A DNA stretch of 64,000 bases from Benincasa hispida (lineage: Eukaryota; Streptophyta; Magnoliopsida; Cucurbitales; Cucurbitaceae). The stretch lies in assembly GCF_009727055.1 (NCBI RefSeq), contig NC_052349.1, positions 36,903,620-36,967,619 on the forward strand, written 5' to 3'. Position numbers and translations under genes: made by a program. The notes under the pieces were generated by a model, which made no database searches, was not told the DNA's origin, and saw nothing but the letters and a program-made list of their open reading frames with translations. Every line of letters begins with the position of its first letter. Within the stretch, counting starts at the first letter, position 1. Below are positions 8,714 through 18,907 of this stretch, in pieces.

Positions 8714-11442
8714 TGGTCGAGCAGTCCTCACATTCATCTTCCCTACCTTCATCACCTTTCTAGCCCAAGTTACAGCAAGGAAGGTGACATTCCTTGCAGT
8801 AAGCCGCCGCCTCGCTGCCTAGCCGAAGCCTATCCCAAGAATCGTCGAAAAACCTCGGTGAAAACCTATAATAGCCAAACCACTCCAAATACGAGAGGGG
8901 CCAAGCACGGAGAGTGCCCCACTCCCAACATTGTCATTAGAAAGCGAGAAGAAGAGAAGAGACGACAGAGAAGTGTTTGGGAGCATCTTGAGCAATATAG
9001 AAAATGAGGGAGGGCTACCTGAAGTCGGAGTTATTAATCAGCCCTTGCCTTCGGAGGAGGAGATGGTGGAAGCTTCGCAGAGAAGCGTCCTGACCGTTTC
9101 GGATCCTAAGGAAACTGTTCAAACAGAATCTTATGAGGAACCCATCAGGGTTTCTTTGGAGGAGGTGGAAGCGAAAAAGCTTCCAGAAACGGCTGAAGGG
9201 AAGAAGAAAAGAAAAAACAAAGGCAAGCAGGCAAGAGAAGATGAAGGAGCCCGGCCAAAGAAGGAAAAGAATGAGAAGAAAGAAAGGAAGTCGAGTGAGA
9301 AGAGGGAATGCAGGCAAAAAGAGAAGTGCCTGAAAAAGGAGGAAAAGAGAAAGAGGGCTAAAAGCCCGGATGTCAACAGAGAATCCACCACCACAAGGGT
9401 GGAAGAGGGGGTGTCAATACAACAAAGAGAATCGGTGCAACCTCAAGAGGCATCAATGCATATCAGCACGATTGCGACTGAAGACCAAGAGGATCCATAC
9501 ATTACCCCTCTAATGCAGCATCGCAAGGAGAATGCGCCGTAAGGGTCAACAAGCAAACCACAATTTTCCCAAAGTGTAACAGAATAGAAGGAAAGAAGAA
9601 GATGAGAAAGAGAGGAAAAACAAGAAAAGATGTTACGAGCGCAACAAATCATCGCAGCAGAAAATTTGAGAAGAAAACTCAAAGATGAGAATGTGCGCCA
9701 AAACAACGCAATTTCGGCAGAAGAAGAGAGAAAAAGGCTCGAGGATGAACAGTGCTGGCCTCAGAGCAATTTGAAAGAGAAATGAGAGAAAAAGAAGAGG
9801 AAGAAAAGAAGAAGAAGGAAGAGAAGAAGAAACGACGCAAAGCAAATGTGCAGTGCATTAGAGAGAACAAAAGAAAATAAGTTTCGGAATGGAGAAGGGA
9901 AGAAGAAGATTAGCACAATGAACGGGAAAAGATACAAAGACAAAGGTCCTGCCTTGCGTGGCATAAGGTAAGAGCAAAGCGAAAGTGGAAAGCAGTAAGC
10001 CTACATTGACCAAAGAGTGCCCATCAAATAAGAAGGAGAATGATGACATAATGATAGGGATGGGGTTCTTTCCTGCGTCAACGCCACTATCGGATTTAAT
10101 TACAAGTGTTTTGTTAGAGCACGGGTGGGAGACATTCTGCCAATGCCCATCCATCATAATTCCAACGGTAGTGAGAGCTTTTTACAATGGACAACTTCAT
10201 GGCACCAAAGATGCGGTGATCATGAAAGGGTGTGCAGTGCCATTCAGCACAAGGGAAATCAACGAGTTATATAAGATGAAGGACATCCCAGATACGCCGA
10301 GTAACAAAATTATTGATGATCCCAAAGAAGAGAAAATGGAGGATGCGCTAAGCGTATTAACGCAACTGAGCACTCAGTGGTCGGTATCTTTGAAAGGCAT
10401 TAAGACCCTTGCATCCAACAAACTGCTTCCAGAAGCACGTCTTTGGGTTTACTTGGTGAAAAGGTGACTCATCCCTATATCGCATGACAAAATAGTTTCA
10501 AGGGATCGAGTAATGGCCACATATTGCATAGCGCACGGTATTTCGATCGATGTGAGCCAATTGATCGCAAAGCAAATTGTGGGGCGTGTGAGAGGCCAAT
10601 ATTTCTTTCCTTGGACGGTTTCGAGCTTATGCCTCTCTGTCGGTGTAGGTATTAAAGAAGAGCCAATGTTGAAAGCCCATGGTCTCATCAACACAAAGAT
10701 CTTGAGAATGCTTCTCAAGGACTCTCCTCATTGCCCCGAACTTTCACTTAAATGCCCCCTTATCGATTTGAATGCGCCGCAGTAGCCAAAGCCCAAGAAG
10801 CAGTGCAAAGATAAAGGCAAGGAAAAAGTCTAAGAGTAATCAATGCAAGATCAAATACCCTTGGACCCCTTACCTTTAGTTATTCGCCCTCCAAGCCCAC
10901 TAGCGGAACCCCTCTCCCCATTCTCAGAACACTTTACAAATTTCCTCCTTGCTCCCGATTCACCCAATGCATTTCCACCAGCATCTTCCTCCCCTCCATC
11001 TCCACCGCATTTTTCTCCTCCATCACCGCATGTTGATGATCCACATGGTTTGGTTGAAGGCACTTTTGCTCAACCTCAAATCATTGATGGTGAAACATCG
11101 CAGGCGCATCCGTCCACTGCAACCCTTGCTGCTGAATTAGCAAAAGATGCATTATCCTCTCTCATCAACAAGAATTCTTCTTCCAACGAATAAATGAGTT
11201 ACAAGAGAGCCACACAGAGGTTCAATGCAGTATTGCGATGACACGGAAGGTACTGATCAACATTCAACGCAATATCTTCACGATCCACCTGAACCAAAGA
11301 CAAATGACAGAACACAACCATGAGTATTTTAACTTTTTGATAGCCTATTTACATGGTCCTATGGTGCCTCCGCATTTACAGCAACCTCTGCATTTTGAAG
11401 AAGCTCCTCGAGTTCCTTCGTAGAATCCTCCACTAAAGCCTC
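8714..11442 (+). pseudogene. Athila-type second ORF (putative plant transposon protein), copy 1, broken
   Basis: ATG 8714 (MVEQSSHSSS) begins a serine/proline start that is soon interrupted. The main pieces are: 8931-9542, acidic then strongly lysine/glutamate-rich (about residues 80-150), likely coiled coil; 9543-9984, the same K/E-rich composition but with stops; 9985-10467 and 10513-10785, together a globular domain (LITSVLLEHGWETFCQCP, IIPTVVRAFYNGQ, then LPEARLWVYLVK, IPISHDKIVSRDRV, and RGQYFFPWTVSSL). I recognise the last as the plant domain listed as 'putative plant transposon protein' (recalled as Pfam PF20167, to be checked). Then come a proline/serine-rich linker (10843-11193) and a tail (11238-11423) with RQMTEHNHEYFNFL and LHGPMVPPHLQ. 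Its function is unknown; similar ORFs are often annotated as envelope-like by position. A full aligned copy lies at 14148-16341. Confidence 0.65.
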
Positions 11443-12633
11443 GCCGCAACTGTAAATTTGGGGGTGTACCACCTTCTCAATAAATCTGCAATTTTTTTTT
11501 GCGGTCATTCTTTTATTTTATTCATTTCATTATTCTTATGTATAGAAGCTATACCTTAATTTTGTTTATATGCTTAAATTTTGTGTTGCAATGATTGTAA
11601 TTCTTTATATACTTAGTTAATTTTAATACAACTGAGTAACTATTCTTTCCCTATGCATTAGCCTCTTTACTTATCATCCTTTGTCAAGTATTGTGATATT
11701 CCTTGTCTTTAATTTTGGGTTATTAATTGCGCTGCCATGATGAGTAATATGCATACCCTTAGCAATATTTCTTATACTTTGTACTTTCTGACTAACACTT
11801 AGATAATTCATAGCAATAGCACTGCTTTACCTTTTCTATTTCAAGACCCTATTCAAACCTTCTTTTCAAAATTTTGACTAAGTGTTTTGTCTTTTTTGTC
11901 CAAAACAACACAATGAGAACCTTGCACATCTCTAAATTTGGGGGTAAGGAAGGTTTGAGCAGATGCGGACATTATCAGGAAAATGCGTTCAAAAAAAAAA
12001 ATTCATAAAAACTCCAATGTCAGCGCAAGGGAAAATCTCAACCTGATAAGAGTTAAGTCATGAAAGGAACCTGCTCGTAATTGAATGTTCGCATGTCACC
12101 CATGGGAGCAAGTCAAAATGAAGGTAGGTTTCCAAGATCGACGCAATATGAAAAGAAAAGAAAAAAAAGAGAGAAAAATAAGAATACAAGAGACAACTCC
12201 TTTGACCAGTAAAAGTAAAGCTTAGCTGAAAATCAAGAGTTGAAGTTGAGATTGGAACAACCGTAGTTGGATGCTCGCATGACACTCGTGGGAGCAAGCC
12301 AAAATGAAAAGTGTAACCATGATCAACAGTCTCTAATAAAATGACGCAAACCAAACCACCACATAAAGACGCACCTAGTTGTTTTTGCAAGAAGAGGTAA
12401 ACATTCTTCTCAAAACAAGAAGGGAATTTTTTAGTAGAGGTTTGTTGTAGAAAAGAATAAAGTAGAGCATGTTGATGAATTGTTAAAGGATAGAAGGAAA
12501 TTGCGTTGTTAAGTAATGTTGTAGAGGTGGAGCATTCAGAGCAACCAATCGACGCAAAGTTAGGATAGAAATTGAGCGAAATTGCGTTAGTTGAAGATAT
12601 GCTTGAGGACAAGCATATATCTAAATTTGGGGG
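11443..12633 (+). other. 3' non-coding region with polypurine-tract repeats
   Basis: Three copies of AAATTTGGGGGT-like sequence occur, at 11454-11464, 11934-11944 and 12623-12633. The last lies directly before the right LTR and is the likely working polypurine tract. Between them is AT-rich DNA, and a block with GGGAGCAAG..CAAAATGAA is repeated at about 12085-12130 and 12272-12310. The minus open frame 12058-12612 has no recognisable domain. Confidence 0.55.
12623..12633 (+). promoter_or_regulatory. polypurine tract next to the right LTR
   Basis: AAATTTGGGGG sits directly before TGTGAAAACTTG, the start of the right LTR. In LTR retrotransposons this purine run primes plus-strand DNA synthesis. 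Confidence 0.6.
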
Positions 12634-14147
12634 TGTGAAAACTTGTAGAAATACAAGTTATTTATTTTTTTTATTTAGATATTGCAGCAAAAAGAAAGGA
12701 AACTTGCGTCGATAGTATAAGAATTGGCTAAGAAATACGAAAACTATGAAATGTCGTAAACGCACCCACTAATACCATTGCGATGGCGAAATAGAATGTT
12801 TCAGTCTCTGTTTTGCAGGAAATAGTTCACCGCATGCGTTAATGTCTCGAAGACAAAATGTACAACGCATCTACATCGCATGCGCCCATCAATCAAGAAC
12901 GAAGAGATGATCAACGCAATGACAGCGCATGCAATAATCGATCAAGAGCTTTAGCGATCAACGCATGTCAACCACATGCAGTAATAAAAAACAACAACGC
13001 ATGCGACGATAGATCGAAGATGTGAAAAACAACACATTCGCGGAAGATTCTGACAAGTGTACAGCTTTTGTTATGCAATTCTAATGGATTAACCGTGGAA
13101 CAAAAAGGGATTTTCCATTACACCATTGTAGGAATTACCATAATTAGACAGTGGGGACCACAATTTCAAAGAGCCAAGGTCTTGCCTATAAATAGCTTCC
13201 TTAAATTTGTTGAGATACATAGACACACTCATACAGAGATATATTGATATGGGCGAGAGAGGCTGGTCTGAAGAGACTTACAAAGTAAAACTGGGAGAAC
13301 TATGAGACAAGGTCGAAAGGTGAGTCTCTGAGCAAAGAATTCTTTCGATTCCTTATGGGAACGCGGCCGATCACTGAAAGGTGTACGCCAAGGGAAAGTG
13401 GAACCGTAGTTGCGTCCTTAACACGATTGACGAACTTGCGATGTTTTTACTCTTTACTCTTTCTCTTTCTGCTTCATTCATAAGGCTTGCCATCGCATTC
13501 ATCGATTCTTTTGTATAACTTCACGGTAAGTCCTCGACCCCTGTATCATGTATCATGTATCATGTATCATAGTAGTTTAAGAATTTACTTTATCAATGCA
13601 TCTTTACTTTACAACGCATTTTTACTTTTAGCGTAATTTATATTTCTGTAAAAACCAAAATTCTTTATTCATTATTAAAACCAGTCGCATGTATCACATA
13701 AGTATCACATTTAACGACAACAATCCCCGTGTTCGACCTTGAATCACTCTGAGAAACTTGCATTGGAATTCTGCTTGGTTTCAGCGCAAGGAAACTTGTG
13801 ACACGCACTACTTCATCGCATACTACGAGCATATCACTATCAACGCATACATTTAGAACGTAGTATCGCATAAAATGTCTTTATCCCAAATAATTAAGCG
13901 CATATAGAGCATCATTCATTCATTCATCAGCGCAATAGATAAAGATAACATTCCACTTTCACTGTTACAAATTTATGGCAACATGAGCTTGTATTACATT
14001 CATTCATCAGCGCAATAGAAAAAGATAACATTCCATTTTCACTGTTACAAATTTATTGCAACATGAGCTTGTATTACATTCATTCATCAGTAGTGTGTAT
14101 AAGCGATACAAAACATAACACAGCACAACACTTAATTTTTATCCTCA
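12634..14147 (+). mobile_element. Athila-like LTR (family B, right copy)
   Basis: It begins TGTGAAAACTTG after the polypurine tract and ends TATCCTCA. From about 12988 it aligns with 4155-5359. The TATA box TATAAATA is at 13187-13194. An 83-base unit (AACATGAGCTTGTATTACAT ... ATTCATCAGCGCAATAG) is tandemly duplicated at about 13935-14090. The sequence after 14147 is not flanking DNA but the interior of another ORF2 copy, so this LTR is part of a rearranged joint. Confidence 0.75.
13187..13194 (+). promoter_or_regulatory. TATA box of the right family-B LTR
   Basis: CCTATAAATAGCTTCC, conserved with 4356-4363 in the paired LTR. Confidence 0.6.
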
Positions 14148-16341
14148 CAGGTGGGAGGGGGGTTATCGGAGGCAGAAGTAGTGAACTAGCCCCTACCATC
14201 AAAAAAGAAGTTGGCATTGGCTTCACAGAGAATGGCCCTGGTCACTTCGAATCCTAAGGAAACTGTTCCAACAAACTATAATGAGGGACCCATCAGGGCT
14301 ATTTTTTAGGTTATAGAGGCGAAGAAGTAGCCAAGGACAGCCGAAGAGAAGGAGAAGAGAAAAAGTAAAGAAAAACGGGTGGAAGGAGATGAAGTCGCCT
14401 TGTTGAAGAAGGAGAAGCAGAGTGAAAGAAAACAACGTAGGCGAGAAGAGAAGCGCCTAACGAAAGAGGAGAAAAGGAAGAGGGCGAAAAGTCTAGATTT
14501 TGACGAAGAATTAACCATCACAAGGGTGGAAGAGGGGATGTTAGCGCAAGCTAGAGCATCAACGCAACCACAAGTTTCATCACCGCATACCAGATTGGAT
14601 GCGTCTGAAGACAAAGAAGACCCTGACATCACCCCTCTTATTCAATGTCGCAAGAAGAATGCACCGTAAGGGTCCACAAGTGACCCAAATTTCTTTCAAC
14701 GCATAGTAGAGAAAGAGGAGAAAAGAAAAAGAGAATTAGAAGAGAAGAATGAAAAGATGTCACGTGCACACCAAATCATCGCAGCAGGCGATTTGGCCAG
14801 AAAACTTCACGATGAGGTGGTTCGTCGTGACAACGCAAGAGTGGAAGAAGAAGAAAGAAGAAGGCTCGAGGATGAGAAACACATTGTGCTTGCCTTGAGC
14901 AGCTTAAAAGAGAAATGAGAGAAGAAGAAGAAGCAGAAAAGAAAGTGAAGGAGGAGAAGGAAAGACACCACAAACCAAATGTGCAGCGCGTTAGAGAAGG
15001 TAAGAGAAAAGAAGTGGAAGAAGGGGAAAAGGAAAAAGAAGAGCAACGCAAGGCGAGGGAACTCAAACAAAAACAAAAATCACGCCTTGCGTCTGCTCAA
15101 GAAAAGGGCAAAGCTATAAGTTGAGAACAGCGAGCTTGGTCAACCAGAAGGCACCAAGTAACCAAGAAAGAAAATGATGATCTGTGGATAGAAATGGGCT
15201 TCTTCCCTGCATCGGTGCCATTACCAGATCTTATCACCAGTGTTGTGGTAGAGCATGGGTGGGAAAATTTCTACCAATGTCCATCCATCATTATTCCTGC
15301 GGTAGTGAGGGCCTTTGGTGAAACGGCGACTCATCCCAATAATGCATGACAAAAAAATTTCAAAGGATCGAGTTATGGATGCATACTGCATAATGCGCGA
15401 CATTCCGATCGATGTGGACTAGCTCATTGTGAAGCACATTTGAGGTTTTATTGGCCGTGTGAGAGGTCAATACTTCTTCCCGTGGACAATTTCGAGCCTG
15501 TACCTCTCTGTGGGCGTAGGCATTGACGAAGAGCCCATGCCTGAAGTTCACGGCGTCATCCACATGAAGATCCTGAGAATGCTTCTCAAGGATTCACCAC
15601 ATTGCCCCGAACTTCAAACAAAAAGGCCTTTCATTGATCAAAATGTGCTGCAACCACCAAAACCAAAGAAACAGTGCCGCAATCATGAAGGAAAGGAGAT
15701 CGTCCAAGGCAGTTTGCCGAAGAAGCAAACCTATTTACCCTTGGACCCTTTTCCTTTAATCATTCACCCATCGAGCCTGCAAAATGAGCCTTTTTCCCCT
15801 CTTTCTGAACAATTCACAAACCTTCTTCTTGCGCTCGACTCCAACCCCACATCTCCAGCAGCATCCCTTACATCCATCTCCACCTCACTTTTCACCCCCA
15901 TCGCCGCATGTTGATAACCCACATGGTTTGGGAGCGGGCCCTTCCACTCAACCTCAAACCGATGTTGGTGAAACATCGACGACGCAACCCACCACCACAT
16001 CTCTTGATGTTGCCTCAGCCGATATGCAGGTCTTCTTATCTCAACAGCTTACCTTCTTCCGCCATGTATTAACAGACTTGCAGAAGATCAACATAGAGTT
16101 GAAAGACAGCAACACAATGCTGCGACAGGCGATGGTCAATATTCAATGCAACATCTTTACCATTCGCCTAAACCAAAGACAGATGACTGAGTGTAACCAT
16201 GAGTACTTCAATTTCTTAACAGCATACCTACATGGTCCCATGGTGCCTCCACATCTACAGAAACCTCTGCAATTTCAAGAAGGGCCTCAAATAGCTCCTT
16301 CACAACATCCTCCTCATCATGAGTCACTACCGCAACTCTAA
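14148..16341 (+). pseudogene. Athila-type second ORF, copy 2, truncated and broken
   Basis: It aligns with copy 1 from about 9040 onward; the beginning of the ORF, its leader, gag and PBS are missing because the right LTR joins directly. Pieces: 14379-14669 and 14915-15124 (K/E-rich coiled-coil part), 15140-15316 (GFFPASVPLPDLITSVVVEHGWE, then CPSIIIPAVVRAF), 15459-15914 (RGQYFFPWTISSLYLSVGV ... LLKDSPHCPEL), and 15784-16341 (proline-rich linker, then VFLSQQLTFFRHVLTDLQKI and LHGPMVPPHLQ). About 270 bases, matching 10183-10454 of copy 1, are deleted inside the globular domain. A frameshift lies between the last two pieces near 15830. Its C-terminal half is better preserved than in copy 1. Confidence 0.65.
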
Positions 16342-16765
16342 ATTTAGGGGTGTACCACCTTCTCCATAATTTTGCATTTTTTCTTTGCGACCATTCAATT
16401 TTTTTTTTATAGAAAGCTATACCTTGTATTCTATTGTACATACTTACAATTTTGTGTTTGCGATATTTAAAATTCTTTGTGTACTTAGATAAATTTTATA
16501 CAACTGAGTAATCATTCTTTCCTTATACGTTGGCCTCTTTACTTTTATCATCCTTTGTCAATTTATTGCGGTAATTCTTTTCTTTTCTTTTGCGTTGTTT
16601 ATTTGTGCTGCCATGATGAGTAGTATGCATACCCTTAGCAAAATTTCTTTACACATTGCATTTTCTGCCTAACACTTAGACAATTCCTCGCAATAGCTCT
16701 ACTTTACCTTCTCTATTATAACACTCTGCTCAAACCTTCTTTTCAAAATTTTGACTAAGTGTTTT
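16342..16765 (+). other. 3' non-coding region of the truncated copy
   Basis: It starts with a polypurine-like AATTTAGGGG and matches 11454-11890. Similarity stops near 16765 after TTTTGACTAAGTGTTTTGTC, where unrelated sequence begins. No right LTR follows, so the element is cut here. Confidence 0.6.
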
Positions 16766-18893
16766 GTCTGTTCTGCCATCTCCCACTTGCTCAATCATTT
16801 ACACAATTATTGTTTCCTCCGTCTTCTACCTTAAACCAAGTCCACACAAAGCCCACCCTCTAGATTCTCACACCGAGAATACAGAGGTAGCCTTCTTGGT
16901 GGTGTCATACTCAACTCGACACTGTCAAGGTTCTGTGGAGGTCGTTCGTGTTGTTCGGGGTGTTCGTGACCAAGGTGATAGCTGAGTTCGAGTGCGCAGT
17001 GTTCGTGCAATGTAGCGGTCATGTTGGACGTGCGTTCAGGTGTTGATGAGTTCGAGTGTTCGTGATCAAGCAGCTTAGCGATGAGTCTGCAAAAGTGTGT
17101 AGTGTTTATCCTTGATCTTTTATATATATCATGTTGTAATTTCTGTAATTAATGCATGACCGTGTGTTTCTGTTTGAGATTGTAATTGTAAAGTTCATTT
17201 ATGATTGTAATTTGAAATGATCTTTTCGCTGCTCATGGAAATCCTTTTGTTCGATTTCCTTCATTAACAACTCTCAACAGTTCACTCATAGTCCCCAGGT
17301 AGGAGGTGTTCCATAAACTGTCAACTTAAGTACCTCCAACCTCAGACAGGTTTATGAACCGATATGAGTTTGTAACCGTATTTTTTAAGGTAAATATCTA
17401 TTTTAATATTTAAAATTAGTTGTTAACCTATGTGAGCATGCAGTTGTTTTTTGTTATGGATTTTAAACGTCTAACCAATTTTATAACAACCTACAAAATT
17501 TTAGACATGCTTAACATCCACAACATTCAACAAAGACATCTAATATAACCATTATATTAAACATAACCCTAACATGCATACTGTATATTATAACAATTAT
17601 AACATACTTTCAATGCATGTAACATGCTTCCTACGGTGGGATTTTAAATCTACATGGCATACTGTATACATATACATGAATTATTTAATTATTAGATACA
17701 CTACATGCACAAACAATTAAATACTAACTGATATGGTTTTTATTTTGGCATAAACAAGCAAACAGATGCCTAACTATTACAAACAGCTTCAAAACCGTCT
17801 TTGAACCGCTCAAGCCGCTCCAAAATCGAACCCAAGCATCTTGAACCGGACCGGATGAGTCTAAACTAGACCAACAAAGTCTGAACTGGACCAGCCAAAA
17901 ACTCTTTGAGGTTGAACCGGATTTGACCTTGAGAAAACTGGTCAAACCGGCTGCTCTCGGTCCAACCTCAAAGTTTTGCTAAGGCCAATCGTGTAGCGCT
18001 GAAGGAAATCGTCTAACACCATCGCCTTGTGTTGAAAAGAGGTACACAATCGCTTAGTGTTTTCTGTCTATCACATAGTGCAATCGCTTAGCTCTCGCAT
18101 AGAACTACATGATCGTTGAACACCATCGCCTAGCGCTTCATGTCATCATTTAGTGTCTGTTGTAGGTAAACGATCGCTTAGCTCTATCATATAGAACATC
18201 ATTGCGTCATTCAGCATCATAGCTAAATGATCGTTTAGCTCCATCGCATAGAAACTTCAGCACATTGCTTAGTACTGTATCTACACGATCGCTTATTGCC
18301 GCATCTAAACGATCGCTCAGCGCTATTGCGTAGCACTTCATCACATCGCTTAGCGCGTGCCGCAACTACATGATCGTGTAATGCCATTGTTTAGAAAATC
18401 CAATGTATCGTTTAGATCCCACACAAAAACTAAACGACCGTGTAGTGCTATCATATAGCATTTGAACGCATCGTACAACTCCCGTAGGTACACGATCGTT
18501 TGGCGTTCAACATCGCAACGACTAGTGTCCATTGCTATATGATCGTCTAGATTTTCTTCACACCGTGTAACAACTGGAACTAGACGATCGCTTAGCAACT
18601 AAACCTCAATAACAATTTTGAGCAGAAGCTGAAAAACTGGAACAACAGCTCGACCTCCTTCACTTATTTCTTCAATTACATCATAATTTCAACTCTATTG
18701 ATTCCAAATAAATTATAGACTCTTGCTAACACATATAAGCTTATGAAACAAGAGCCAATTACAAATTTAATTGAGAAATTAAAGAGAATTAAAATGCCAA
18801 ATCTCAAAAAACCATATCAATACATCAGTTTCATATATCTCATGAAAAACACCCACCACACAAAAATTAAACCGAATTGAATGTTTATATGAT
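16766..18893. mobile_element. retroelement-derived sequence next to the minus LTR
   Basis: No coding region is recognised. A block around 16850-16940 (GATTCTCACACCGAGAATAC, then GGTGGTGTC and GTTCGTG repeats) matches the reverse strand of about 26290-26370, inside a Gypsy LTR; it is probably an LTR fragment on the + strand. 17110-17960 is AT-rich, with a stretch of GAACCGGACC-like repeats at 17830-17960. 17970-18600 is the CGATCGYTTAG array, listed separately. 18601-18893 lies just inside a PBS on the minus strand and would be the leader of that element. Confidence 0.45.
17970..18600 (+). repeat. degenerate CGATCGYTTAG motif array
   Basis: The motif (A)CGATCGCTTAGC and variants such as GATCGTTTAG, ATCGCCTAGCG and ATCGTGTAGCG recur about twenty times at irregular spacing of roughly 20-40 bases. 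Intervening text is often GCACTTCATCACAT or CATATAG-like. The array is richer in GC than its neighbours. The same core recurs at 26455-26700 on the same strand. Its origin is unknown. A minus open frame (18350-18598) is only a shadow of it. Confidence 0.6.
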
Positions 18894-18906
18894 GCTTTAA
18901 TACCAA
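18894..18906 (-). promoter_or_regulatory. primer-binding site on the minus strand
   Basis: Read on the minus strand, TTGGTATTAAAGC resembles the initiator-Met tRNA PBS (TGGTATCAGAGC) with two changes. It adjoins the LTR that starts on the + strand at about 18908. Confidence 0.5.
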
Positions 18907-18907
18907 T

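Noticed and set aside
9015..10157. Several long minus-strand open frames rich in Phe/Leu/Ser
   Set aside because: They are the reverse reading of the lysine/glutamate-rich coiled-coil part of ORF2; GAA/AAG codons read backwards give TTC/CTT.
12058..12612. 184-residue minus open frame
   Set aside because: Lies in the 3' non-coding region of the Athila-like element, opposite to its coding strand, and has no recognisable motif.
14223..15076. Minus-strand open frames with hydrophobic runs
   Set aside because: Same effect in ORF2 copy 2; no membrane protein family fits.
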